This document shows, one piece after another, positions 1 through 6,599 of a stretch of DNA of 11,878 bases. The notes under the pieces were generated by a model that was not told the DNA's origin, did not search any database, and was given only the letters and a program-made list of their open reading frames with translations. Location: the NCBI GenBank assembly GCA_027027675.1, contig JALVKT010000101.1, positions 1 to 11,878 of the forward strand. Reading direction: 5' to 3'. The stretch is from Thermofilaceae archaeon (GTDB lineage: Archaea > Thermoproteota > Thermoprotei > Thermofilales > Thermofilaceae). Each line of letters begins with the position of its first letter. Position 1 is the stretch's first letter. A program made the position numbers and the translations under genes.

Positions 1-785
1 AGCCACTGGAGCGCCTCCCTCTCGGCCCCAAACCGGCCCATAAGCCTGAGCGCAGCCCTCACAACCCTGCTAACCGGGACCCTCACGGGCGCCTCCAGCC
101 TCTCGAGCGGGACGCAGCGGTAAAGGTGGAAGGGGCAGCGCAGCGCCTCAACAAGCATAGCGCCATTCTCTCCGAGCTCCCCAAGAAGCCTTTTTTCATC
201 GAGCCACACGAGGATCGACGCTGGCGCCGCAGCAATAGCTGCAAGGAGAAACACGTTATCCCCCAGCATCGCCACGCGCAGAGAGTCGAGGAGGAAGGGC
301 ACAGCCGCCAGTGGGAGCAGGGCGTACGCCCTCCAATCTGGAGGGGGGAAACGCAGTTCTCGGGGCACTTTTAGCTGTGCTGCAACTCCCACCGCCATCC
401 CGGCTAGGCTGAAGCCTAGGAGGGCCGTGGCGCCCTGGCCGGGGCTTATCATAAAGATTAGTCCGACGACTATTAGGGGCATGGTTGTGGTGAATAGCAT
501 CATTAGCTCGCTTAGCTGCTGGAGCATTGCCTCGCTCGTCTCCACCTCCACCTTCAGCGCTGCAAGGCCCTCCTCTAGGAAGCGGCGGAGCCCCTCCCTG
601 CCACCGCTAACCTCGTCACGCCTAGCAACCTCCAACACGTCCCTAGAATCCCTAACCTCGAAGAGCTCCCCGAGACGCTTCAACGTGGCACTGGGGGGCA
701 GGGGGCTCGTGTATAGGAGGAGCGCCAGGTCGAGGGGGCCAAGGAAAACCTTCTTTCCAAAAAATGTGGGCCTGTTTTTCGGCAC
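1..785 (-). CDS. T2SSF/TadC-like pilus assembly membrane protein, partial
   Basis: An open minus-strand frame runs from a GTG at 783-785 off the left edge (261 codons seen), so the C-terminus is missing. Residues 30-95 are charged and helical, with SGGREGLRRFLEEGLAALK near 60-78 and EAMLQQLSELMML near 85-97. Hydrophobic stretches follow at about 95-113, 118-137, 154-172 and 177-195, then a second soluble stretch. A helical cytoplasmic block before paired membrane helices is the pattern of archaeal type II secretion F-domain proteins (ArlJ/TadC type), the membrane platform of type IV pili. The start lies 12 bases after the stop of a pilin-like gene on the same strand, which supports that role. 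The frame closes upstream at that gene's TAG, and no Shine-Dalgarno precedes the GTG, so the exact start is uncertain. No family-defining motif is certain by eye; another multi-pass protein is possible. Confidence 0.6.
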   Translation of the reverse strand, partial: MPKNRPTFFGKKVFLGPLDLALLLYTSPLPPSATLKRLGELFEVRDSRDVLEVARRDEVSGGREGLRRFLEEGLAALKVEVETSEAMLQQLSELMMLFTTTMPLIVVGLIFMISPGQGATALLGFSLAGMAVGVAAQLKVPRELRFPPPDWRAYALLPLAAVPFLLDSLRVAMLGDNVFLLAAIAAAPASILVWLDEKRLLGELGENGAMLVEALRCPFHLYRCVPLERLEAPVRVPVSRVVRAALRLMGRFGAEREALQW

Positions 786-797
786 GGCTGTGCGCCG

Positions 798-1169
798 CTA
801 AACCCTTGTGAACGCAAGCGTTATCTCGCCGCTCGGCGTGCGCACTATTGCCTGGCTGCTTGTCGGCGCAGCTGTGAATGTTGCGGTGCACTGTATAAGC
901 TGGCCCGTAGCGTTGCAGCTCGTGCTGCTTGCGCCGACAACCTCTATGGACGCGGGATCTACAGGCTCCGTCCCGATATTCTTTAACGTGAAGTATAGGG
1001 TGCCGCTCCCAGAGTCATACGTAGGCGTGCCCACGACGACGAGCATAGGGCTACTCGTCGCGCCACGCGTCGCAGTCATCAAAAACCAAACAACAAGCCC
1101 AGCAGCAGCCACAAGGCCAATCGTAAGCAGTGCGGCCGTAATGCTGAACGCGCCTCTACGCCTAGCCAT
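798..1169 (-). CDS. archaeal type IV pilin-like (FlaG/pilin N-terminal) secreted protein
   Basis: A 123-residue protein with a class III signal peptide: a short basic head (MARRRG) followed directly by a hydrophobic helix at about 7-31. PibD/FlaK-type prepilin peptidase would most likely cut after Gly6. The mature part (about 40-123) is rich in Ser, Thr, Gly and Val and looks like a small beta sandwich; the segment LYFTLKNIGTEPVDP resembles strands found in archaeal pilins and FlaF/FlaG-type proteins. Cys85 and Cys94 could form a disulfide outside the cell. The ATG at 1167-1169 has a GGTGG-like site about 10 bases upstream. It is first in a minus-strand pair with the T2SSF-like gene. Whether it is a filament subunit, a minor pilin or an anchored surface protein cannot be told from sequence alone. 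Confidence 0.72.
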   Translation of the reverse strand: MARRRGAFSITAALLTIGLVAAAGLVVWFLMTATRGATSSPMLVVVGTPTYDSGSGTLYFTLKNIGTEPVDPASIEVVGASSTSCNATGQLIQCTATFTAAPTSSQAIVRTPSGEITLAFTRV

Positions 1170-1266
1170 CTTCTCAGCCGCTCCACCTTTAACAAAGCCT
1201 TATAAGCCCGGCTACGGGCTAGAAAGATTTACACGTTAATGCTAGAAATAACAACATGGGACTATA
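1170..1266. promoter_or_regulatory. divergent promoter region, pilin-like gene / nucleotidyltransferase
   Basis: This 97-base gap separates two divergent genes. CTTATAAG at 1200-1207 is self-complementary and could be a TATA box on either strand. On the minus strand it would start transcription near 1178, giving the pilin-like gene a short leader. On the plus strand a better candidate is AGAAAGATTTACA at 1221-1233 (BRE-like A-rich bases then a TATA-like box), predicting a start near 1255 and an 11-base leader without a Shine-Dalgarno before the ATG at 1267. Positions assume the usual archaeal spacing of about 25 bases. Confidence 0.5.
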
Positions 1267-2451
1267 ATGTTATCAACCGCCGTCGTTCTAGCCGGTGGCA
1301 GGGGCACAAGGCTTAGGCCACTCACGTTAACAATGCCAAAACCCCTCGTGCCGGTGGGAAACGTCCCCATCTTAGACCATATACTCACACTCCTCAAACT
1401 AAACGGGTTCGAGAAAATAGTAATAGCCGTGAACTACCTCGGAGAAATGATTAGACGTCACATACTGGAAAAATACGACGGCTACGGAATGGAAATAGTT
1501 GTTCCCCGCATAAAGCCACTCGACACCGCAGACGCCGTACGCAAATGCCGCGACTTCATAGACGGGGACTTCCTCGTAGTCATGGGCGACGTGCTCACAA
1601 ACATGAACCTCCGCGAGTTCGCCCAATTCCACGAGGAAAAGGGAGGTATCGCCTCAATAGCGCTCATAGAGGTGCCGTCCCTCCTCGACTTCGGGGCAGT
1701 AATACTTGGCCATGACGGCAGGATCATACACTTCATCGAAAAGCCCAGCAGCCCCGAAATATACCTTGTAAGCCTCGCATACACCCGCTTCCCCCAGAAC
1801 ATCTCAAAGCTCTACTCAAACCTCGCAAACACGGGCTTCTACGCGCTCAGCTATAAGATCCTAGACATCCTAGACGAGAACCCCTACCTCATGGACTGGG
1901 GACGCCACGTCTTCCCCTGGCTCCTTGAAAACAACTATGAGGTCTACGGCTGGGACGCAGGCGACATATACTGGGCCGACGTGGGGAGACCACACAACTA
2001 CCTGAGAGCAAACTTTGACCTCCTCGAGGGGCTCGTAAAGCCCCTAAAGCCGAAGGGCAGAGAAGTAATGCCCGGCGTCTGGATAGGAGAAAACGCGGGC
2101 GTAGACCCTAAAGCAGAGCTGAGGCCCCCGGTCGCTATCGGAGATGGCTCGAGAATAGCCGCTAGGGCGGTGGTAGGCCCCTTCGCGGTTATAGGGGACA
2201 ACGTCGAGGTGGGCGAGGGAGCAGTTGTTGAGCGTAGTGTGGTAATGAATAATACCAGGCTGAGGGCTCAGGTGAACGTTACTTATAGTGTTTTGGCGAA
2301 AAATATTTTAGTTGAGGAGGGAGCTGTCATTAAAGGATTTTCTGTAATAGGAGAGGGGGTCGTCGTGAAAAGCAACTATACAGTTCAGCCGAACACGGTT
2401 ATTGAACCCGCAATTAGAGTTCTGGAAAAGGTGAGGAAGAGTGGCGGCTAG
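1267..2451 (+). CDS. NDP-sugar pyrophosphorylase (nucleotidyltransferase with left-handed beta-helix domain)
   Basis: Joins a nucleoside triphosphate to a sugar 1-phosphate to make an NDP-sugar plus pyrophosphate, in the cytoplasm, for glycan synthesis. The N-terminal domain (about 1-250) carries the nucleotide signature LAGGRGTRLRPLT (8-20) and PKPLVPVG (24-31), the metal-binding Asp in MGD (106-108), EKP at 158-160, ANTGFY (187-192) and WADVGRPHNYLRAN (236-249). The C-terminal part (about 270-382) has hexapeptide repeats of a left-handed beta helix (IGDGS, IGDNVEVGEGAVV, IGEGVVV), as in GMPPB-type and bifunctional GlmU-like enzymes. Length (394) is normal for this architecture. Residues about 160-187 look like a loop insertion before ANTGFY. 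The sugar and base cannot be read from sequence; GDP-mannose or UDP/dTDP-glucose types are all possible. It overlaps the next gene by 11 bases. The last 75 codons are notably AT-richer than the rest. Confidence 0.88.
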   Translation: MLSTAVVLAGGRGTRLRPLTLTMPKPLVPVGNVPILDHILTLLKLNGFEKIVIAVNYLGEMIRRHILEKYDGYGMEIVVPRIKPLDTADAVRKCRDFIDGDFLVVMGDVLTNMNLREFAQFHEEKGGIASIALIEVPSLLDFGAVILGHDGRIIHFIEKPSSPEIYLVSLAYTRFPQNISKLYSNLANTGFYALSYKILDILDENPYLMDWGRHVFPWLLENNYEVYGWDAGDIYWADVGRPHNYLRANFDLLEGLVKPLKPKGREVMPGVWIGENAGVDPKAELRPPVAIGDGSRIAARAVVGPFAVIGDNVEVGEGAVVERSVVMNNTRLRAQVNVTYSVLAKNILVEEGAVIKGFSVIGEGVVVKSNYTVQPNTVIEPAIRVLEKVRKSGG

Positions 2452-3802
2452 CAGCGTCCTCCCCATATATCATAACAGGATATATGGCGTGGCAAACTCG
2501 CAGCTCACGCCCGAAGTCACAGCGGAGCTCGGCGCCGCCCTAGGCACAATGCTCGGGGAAGGCTCCCTCGTAGTCACCGCCAGGGACCTCTACCCTCCCT
2601 CAAGGATGCTTAAACGCTCATTCTCAGCAGGCCTCATGTCTACGGGCATATCTGTTATAGACTTCCACGACGCCACGCTCCCCGAGATAGCCTTCGCCAT
2701 AAAGAGGTTCGGCGCAAAGGCGGGCATACATTTCTCCGTGGCCCCACACAGGAACGACAGCGTCCAGATAAGAATCCTAGACTCAAACGGCATAGAGATA
2801 AGCTTTGACAAGCTAAATGACCTCCTAATGCTCTACGACACAAAGCACATCGTAAGGACGATACCGCCCAGGATTGGCTGGGTCTCCTACGCCGAGTACA
2901 TACACGACATATACACGGCCTCCATCACAAGCTTCCTCGACACAGCCCCCATAAACGCGGCCAGGCCACGAATAGCCGTAGACGTAAACTTCGGCCCCGC
3001 CACCGACGTCCTCCCAATGCTGTTCAGCGAGGTAGGCGTCCGCTTCATACTCCTAAACTCCCACAAGCCCTCCCCCAGAAACCCCCCGCGGCAACTCCCA
3101 TCCCTAGAGTCCATGAAGATGCTCGCAAACATAGTGGACGCCTCAGACTCGCTATTCGCGGCCGCATTATCATCGGACGCCTCCCAAGTATTCATGATAG
3201 ACGACAGGGGCCGCATACTCGACCCCGACACCTTAATAGGCGTCTACGCCATGACCCTGCCCCGCGGAGCAAAGCTCGCCGTCAGCGAGTCCACGTCGCG
3301 AGTTGTGGACAAGATAGCCGAGATACAGAAGATAACGCTCCTCCGAGTAAAAGGGATGGTCGGCGACGTCGCCAGGGCCGTCCGCAGGCTAAAAGCCACC
3401 CTAGGCGCCACCGACGCGGGCGAGTTCATCTTCTCGCAGTTCACCTTCTCATCCGACGGCATACTGGCGATAGGCAAGCTGATAGAGACCCTCACCATCG
3501 AGGACATAAGCCTCTCAACAATCGTCGACTCAATACCAAAGATACCCACGTTCCACCTGGAAATAGACATTGAAAAGAAGCGCTACAGCTCAATAATAGA
3601 CCACGTATACTCAAACTACCAGGACGTCGTCCTCACACCAGTCCACGTGAAGTACAAGGTCGGAGAAACATGGATTAAACTACGATACGACGAGGAAAAA
3701 GAAAAACTCAGGATAGAGACCGACGACACATCAAAGGAGGGCAGGGAGACGGTAAAGAAGATCGCCGACGAGCTGGAGGAACTAGCCCAGTCCTTCGTCT
3801 AA
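2441..3802 (+). CDS. phosphohexomutase-family protein lacking the catalytic motifs (probable pseudoenzyme)
   Basis: The 453-residue chain follows the four-domain alpha-D-phosphohexomutase (PMM/PGM) plan. QLTPEVTAELGAALGTML (21-38) and SRMLKRSFSAGLMSTGISVI (54-73) match the start of domain 1, DDRGRILDPDTL (254-265) the metal-loop region of domain 2, and KGMVGDVARAV (304-314) domain 3. Every active-site loop is changed. The phosphoserine loop, normally TASHNP, reads SVAPHRN (99-105), with Pro in place of Ser. The metal loop, normally DGDADR, reads SSDASQ (244-249). The sugar loop, normally GGExSGH, reads GATDAGE (322-328). The phosphate loop, normally RPSGTEP, reads RYDEEKE (415-421). The reading frame is intact, so this is not decay. 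Normal mutase catalysis looks impossible. A regulatory or structural partner of the preceding pyrophosphorylase, or a new activity, is an inference. GTG start; the 11-base overlap suggests translational coupling. Confidence 0.8.
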   Translation: MAASSVLPIYHNRIYGVANSQLTPEVTAELGAALGTMLGEGSLVVTARDLYPPSRMLKRSFSAGLMSTGISVIDFHDATLPEIAFAIKRFGAKAGIHFSVAPHRNDSVQIRILDSNGIEISFDKLNDLLMLYDTKHIVRTIPPRIGWVSYAEYIHDIYTASITSFLDTAPINAARPRIAVDVNFGPATDVLPMLFSEVGVRFILLNSHKPSPRNPPRQLPSLESMKMLANIVDASDSLFAAALSSDASQVFMIDDRGRILDPDTLIGVYAMTLPRGAKLAVSESTSRVVDKIAEIQKITLLRVKGMVGDVARAVRRLKATLGATDAGEFIFSQFTFSSDGILAIGKLIETLTIEDISLSTIVDSIPKIPTFHLEIDIEKKRYSSIIDHVYSNYQDVVLTPVHVKYKVGETWIKLRYDEEKEKLRIETDDTSKEGRETVKKIADELEELAQSFV

Positions 3803-3833
3803 ACCCTCCGAGCCCGGGGAAGAGTTGGCCCCC

Positions 3834-4670
3834 ATGAAAATATCCTTCAACTACGGTAGAGCAGAGCGCCTAGGCGAAAAACTGGCCTCCACGCCACAGC
3901 TCCCAGAAGTTTTCATGCGCCACGACCCCCAGTTCATTGCAGTAAAAAAGATACTCGACACGCTCGGCCCGGTAGACGGCCTCCTATACACCCTTGGCGT
4001 GGCACTCATAAGCTACATGCTCTCAACCCGTGGAGAGGAGCACTGGCTCCAGGCTGCAAGGTACGCGCGGAAAGGCTTCCCCCAAGCACTTAGGGAGTTC
4101 GTCTCCACATCTCCCAGCATGGCACTCTACAGGCGTGCCAAGGCCGCCAGGGTAGAGAAGTTCCTCAGACATGCCCCGAGACTAAAGGAGAAGCTCGAGG
4201 CAGAAACCCCCAGCCCCGACCTACTCGCCCAGATGCTCGCCAAGGCCCTCTCCGCCAAGCCCTCCTCAAAAACAATTGTTTTCGCCGCCAAGATGGCCTA
4301 CTACTTCTATAGAGCAGCCGGAATCGAAACGCCCCCACCAAGGTCGCCCATACCCGTGGACTACAGGGTATGCCTAGTAACAGTTACGAGCGGCATCGCA
4401 TCCACGGACGCGCACCCCCGCGCCGCCGCGCGCCAGCTCCGCTCACGCCACCGCGACAACGTGGCAAGGGCGTGGGACATAGTCTCCAAAAAATCCGGCA
4501 TAGCCCCCCTACTCCTAGACAACATAGTGTGGCTCACGGGGCGATGCATAGACGAAAACCTCGAGCAACCCTGGAAAATCCCGGACTGCATAATACGCGA
4601 AGTCCCGCCGGCAAAAGACTACCTAGACCCGCTCTCAGAGCTCTGGTCAGCACTAGGCGGGCGTCGGTAA
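3834..4670 (+). CDS. AGOG: archaeal 8-oxoguanine DNA glycosylase/AP lyase (AGOG)
   Basis: Removes 8-oxoguanine from DNA and cleaves the abasic site. The protein follows the Pyrobaculum AGOG pattern: ISYMLSTRGEEHW, then KTIVFAAKMAYYFYRAAG holding the catalytic Lys (residue 153 counted from the ATG), then SPIPVDYRVCLVT with the catalytic Asp (176), then AWDIVSKKSGIAPLLLDNIVWLTGR. These correspond to Lys140 and Asp172 of the Pyrobaculum enzyme. The order and spacing are those of the helix-hairpin-helix superfamily as modified in AGOG. I chose the ATG at 3834; an in-frame TTG at 3825 would add three residues (MAP) and sits too close to the GGGGA at 3817-3820 to be preferred. The gene starts 31 bases after the mutase-like gene and may share its transcript. 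The 3' end overlaps the convergent GTPase gene by 52 bases. Confidence 0.93.
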   Translation: MKISFNYGRAERLGEKLASTPQLPEVFMRHDPQFIAVKKILDTLGPVDGLLYTLGVALISYMLSTRGEEHWLQAARYARKGFPQALREFVSTSPSMALYRRAKAARVEKFLRHAPRLKEKLEAETPSPDLLAQMLAKALSAKPSSKTIVFAAKMAYYFYRAAGIETPPPRSPIPVDYRVCLVTVTSGIASTDAHPRAAARQLRSRHRDNVARAWDIVSKKSGIAPLLLDNIVWLTGRCIDENLEQPWKIPDCIIREVPPAKDYLDPLSELWSALGGRR

Positions 4671-5416
4671 AACCTCATCCTCCCCGACTGCCAATCCCTC
4701 AACACGAGCCTCGCCGCCTCGTCTACTCGCGGCACGCCGCCCCGCCCCAACAGGCCCCTTCTCCTCGCCAGGGCCTCCAAGAACACATACGGGTCACCCT
4801 CAGGCACCCCATACATTCCCTCGAGAAGCCCCGGCATCTCCTCCTCCACAACCTCTACCAGGCGGGAGGCAGCAACAACCGGGTCGTCGAGTGCCTCAGG
4901 CCTAAGCGCCCCCCTGAGCGCCAACTCATCCCTGTCGCCGCGCGGCACAACGCCCGGAGTATCTATCACCCTAAGCCACGTGGCAGCCCGAAGCCTCGTC
5001 GCATGCCTCGTGAACCCCGGTATCGGCGAAGTCCCCACGCCGTGGCGCCCCCGGAGCACGTTGATAATAGTGGACTTGCCCACGTTCGGCATCCCAGTAA
5101 CGGCGACCACGACCACGTCCTTGCTGGACGCCCGCCTAATCACGCGCCAAAGCATCCTTGTCCCCAGCCTCTTCGCGGCGCTTATATACACCGCCCTGTA
5201 GCCCCTAGCCCTAAAGTACTCGACCCACTCCTCAGCAACGCTTCTCGGCACCAAGTCGGACTTGTTGAGAACAATTATCACAGGCTTACCCATCCTCCGA
5301 GCCATTTCCTCAAGCCTACGGCTACGGGTACCCAGAGGATCCCGGACATCGAGAACCTCAAGTACTACGTCGGCGCCCCGTAGAACCCTCCTTACAATCC
5401 TCCACTCCTCCGACAC
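4619..5416 (-). CDS. circularly permuted GTPase, YlqF/YawG (Nog2/Lsg1) family
   Basis: The GTPase motifs are in permuted order: G4 NKSD (51-54), G5 SAA (79-81), then G1 GMPNVGKS (108-115), a G2-like PGFTRH (133-138) and G3 DTPG (152-155). This order defines the YlqF/RbgA/YjeQ group, whose members act in late assembly of ribosomal subunits; the Nog2/Lsg1-like branch acts on the large subunit. The length (265) fits a short archaeal member: permuted GTPase plus a small helical C-terminus (about 165-245) and a polar, probably disordered tail (250-265). The start is GTG at 5414-5416, 29 bases from the stop of the upstream same-strand gene, with a TATA-like box in between, so it is probably transcribed separately. 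The tail is encoded opposite the last 52 bases of AGOG. Family is clear; exact ribosomal role is inferred. Confidence 0.88.
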   Translation of the reverse strand: MSEEWRIVRRVLRGADVVLEVLDVRDPLGTRSRRLEEMARRMGKPVIIVLNKSDLVPRSVAEEWVEYFRARGYRAVYISAAKRLGTRMLWRVIRRASSKDVVVVAVTGMPNVGKSTIINVLRGRHGVGTSPIPGFTRHATRLRAATWLRVIDTPGVVPRGDRDELALRGALRPEALDDPVVAASRLVEVVEEEMPGLLEGMYGVPEGDPYVFLEALARRRGLLGRGGVPRVDEAARLVLRDWQSGRMRFYRRPPSADQSSESGSR

Positions 5417-5429
5417 TTCCGAGGGAAAG

Positions 5430-5450
5430 AGTGGATAAAAACTTTTTAAA
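5430..5450 (-). promoter_or_regulatory. AT-rich promoter of the GTPase gene / 3' end of the gyaR-like gene
   Basis: Read on the minus strand, this stretch is ATTTAAAAAGTTTTTATCC-like. It covers the stop codon of the upstream dehydrogenase (5446-5448). A TTTAAAA box at 5443-5450 would start transcription near 5420, giving an almost leaderless message for the GTG at 5416. The run of five T at 5437-5441 could also end the upstream transcript. Both readings are inferred from composition and spacing. Confidence 0.4.
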
Positions 5451-6459
5451 TCATTTTCACCTGCTCGAGAGGCCTAACCTTGAGAACCTCCTTGTTCACG
5501 AGCGCCGGCGGCATCTCGCCCTTAAGCACGGATATGAGGTTCCTCGCAGCCAGCTCCGACATCCTCCTCCTAGCCTCTATGGTGGCGCTGGCGATGTGCG
5601 GCGTAAGCACCACGTTGTCGAGCTTCGTCAACGGGTGGCCGGCTGGGAGAGGCTCCTGCTCGAAGACGTCGAGAGCGGCGCCTGCGATCCACTTCTCCTT
5701 GAGAGCCTTCACGAGGGCCTCTGTGTCGACCACTGGCCCCCTAGCAGTGTTTATGAGGTAGGCTGTCTCCTTCATCATCTTGAGCTCCTTCTCCCCTATG
5801 AGGTGGTAGGTGCTCTTGGTCAGCGGCACGTGGAGCGTCACAATGTCGGACTCCTTCAGGATGGTCTCGATGTCCGCGTACTGCACGTCGAGTATGCCCT
5901 CGATGTCCCACCTCCTAGAGATGTCATAGTATAGCATTTTCACGCCGAAGCTTGACAGCCGCTTGGCCACGCCTATCCCGATCCTGCCGAAGCCTATGAT
6001 GCCCACGGTCTTGCCCTTAAGCTCCGGCCCCACGAGGAAGAAGGGGTTCCAGGGCTTGTTCCACTCTCCGCTCCTGATGATCTTGTCTGCCTCGAGAATC
6101 CTCCTCGTAATCGCGAATATCAGGCCCACGGTAAACTCCGCCACGGCGTCGGTGAGCACGCCCGGCGTGTGGGTGACGTATATGCCCCTCTTCGTGGCCT
6201 CCTCGATGTCTATGTGGTCGTAGCCCACACTGTAAGTGCTTATGACCTTGAGGTTGGGGGCCGCGTCCATGACCTCGGCGTCTATCTTGTCCGTGAGGAG
6301 GCAGAGGAGGCCGTCCTTGTCCCTAACCTTCTCTATGAGCTCCTCGCGTGAGGGGGGCCACTCTTTTGACTGGTGGATCTCGACGTCGCAGCACTCCTTG
6401 ATCATGGATATGCCCGGCTCAGGGATTATCCTTGTGATGTAGACTTTCGGCCTTGGCAT
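5446..6459 (-). CDS. gyaR: glyoxylate reductase-type D-2-hydroxyacid dehydrogenase
   Basis: An NAD(P)H-dependent reductase of 2-keto acids, such as glyoxylate or hydroxypyruvate. The Rossmann motif GFGRIG is at 156-161. The family catalytic triad is visible as Arg240 (INTARGPVVD), Glu269 (DVFEQEP) and His288 (LTPHIAS). STYSVGYDHID (74-84) and THTPGVLTDAVAEF (96-109) are typical of the GyaR/GRHPR branch. Asp179 in LYYDIS, at the end of the second beta strand, favours NADH. The length (337) is normal. The ATG at 6457-6459 has no Shine-Dalgarno but sits 7 bases from a perfect palindrome. It lies 140 bases downstream of the inositol-type operon with its own promoter. Its substrate could be a keto acid made by sugar-acid breakdown, which would explain the location, but ordinary glyoxylate reduction is equally possible. 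Confidence 0.9.
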   Translation of the reverse strand: MPRPKVYITRIIPEPGISMIKECCDVEIHQSKEWPPSREELIEKVRDKDGLLCLLTDKIDAEVMDAAPNLKVISTYSVGYDHIDIEEATKRGIYVTHTPGVLTDAVAEFTVGLIFAITRRILEADKIIRSGEWNKPWNPFFLVGPELKGKTVGIIGFGRIGIGVAKRLSSFGVKMLYYDISRRWDIEGILDVQYADIETILKESDIVTLHVPLTKSTYHLIGEKELKMMKETAYLINTARGPVVDTEALVKALKEKWIAGAALDVFEQEPLPAGHPLTKLDNVVLTPHIASATIEARRRMSELAARNLISVLKGEMPPALVNKEVLKVRPLEQVKMI

Positions 6460-6466
6460 ATGGCTT

Positions 6467-6482
6467 GCACCATGTATGGTGC
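6467..6482. promoter_or_regulatory. perfect palindrome, candidate operator of the gyaR-like gene
   Basis: GCACCAT-GT-ATGGTGC is a 7+7 inverted repeat with a 2-base centre, located 7 bases before the ATG of the gyaR-like gene. A TATA-like box at 6494-6504 would place the transcription start near 6474, inside the palindrome; a second AT-rich box at 6515-6527 would place it near 6494, just upstream. A protein bound here could block initiation. It has no T tract, and it precedes rather than follows the gene, so it does not look like a terminator. The regulator is not in the window. Confidence 0.55.
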
Positions 6483-6493
6483 GCCCTAAACCA

Positions 6494-6527
6494 CTAATAA
6501 ATTTTTCTTTTTACAAATTTATATGAG
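6494..6527 (-). promoter_or_regulatory. AT-rich promoter of the gyaR-like gene
   Basis: This is the most AT-rich stretch between the two minus-strand genes. On the minus strand it contains CATATAAATTTG (6516-6527) and AAATTTATTAG (6494-6504), both plausible archaeal TATA boxes. The second fits a short leader best. Its presence argues that the gyaR-like gene is not simply read through from the upstream operon. Confidence 0.5.
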
Positions 6528-6579
6528 ATGTTCGGAGATAAATACAAAAACATGCCCAGCTAGACACGCGTAGAAGAAA

Positions 6580-6599
6580 TGGAAAAAGAAAAACCAGGT
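6580..6599 (-). terminator. T-rich terminator after the creatininase-family gene
   Basis: Directly after the TAA of the creatininase-family gene, the minus strand reads GGTTTTTCTTTTTCC-like, two runs of five T. Archaeal intrinsic termination needs T-rich non-template strand without a hairpin, so this probably ends the iolM-iolN transcript before the gyaR-like promoter. Confidence 0.5.

Noticed and set aside
427..801. Plus-strand open frame rich in Ser and Arg
   Set aside because: Antisense to the T2SSF-like membrane protein, whose frame is longer, runs to the window edge and has membrane helices.
652..891. 79-codon minus-strand open frame
   Set aside because: Out of frame with and overlapping both the pilin-like and the T2SSF-like genes; no motif.
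1198..1209. GCCTTATAAGCC as a perfect operator palindrome
   Set aside because: Only the CTTATAAG core is symmetric and the flanks mismatch; it is better read as a TATA box.
808..1239. 143-codon open frame on the plus strand
   Set aside because: Antisense to the pilin-like gene, which has a convincing class III signal peptide; the plus frame also runs through the divergent promoter region.
4370..5383. 337-codon open frame on the plus strand
   Set aside because: Lies antisense to the permuted GTPase gene, is extremely rich in Pro, Arg and His, and shows no domain pattern. It is a product of high GC opposite a real gene.
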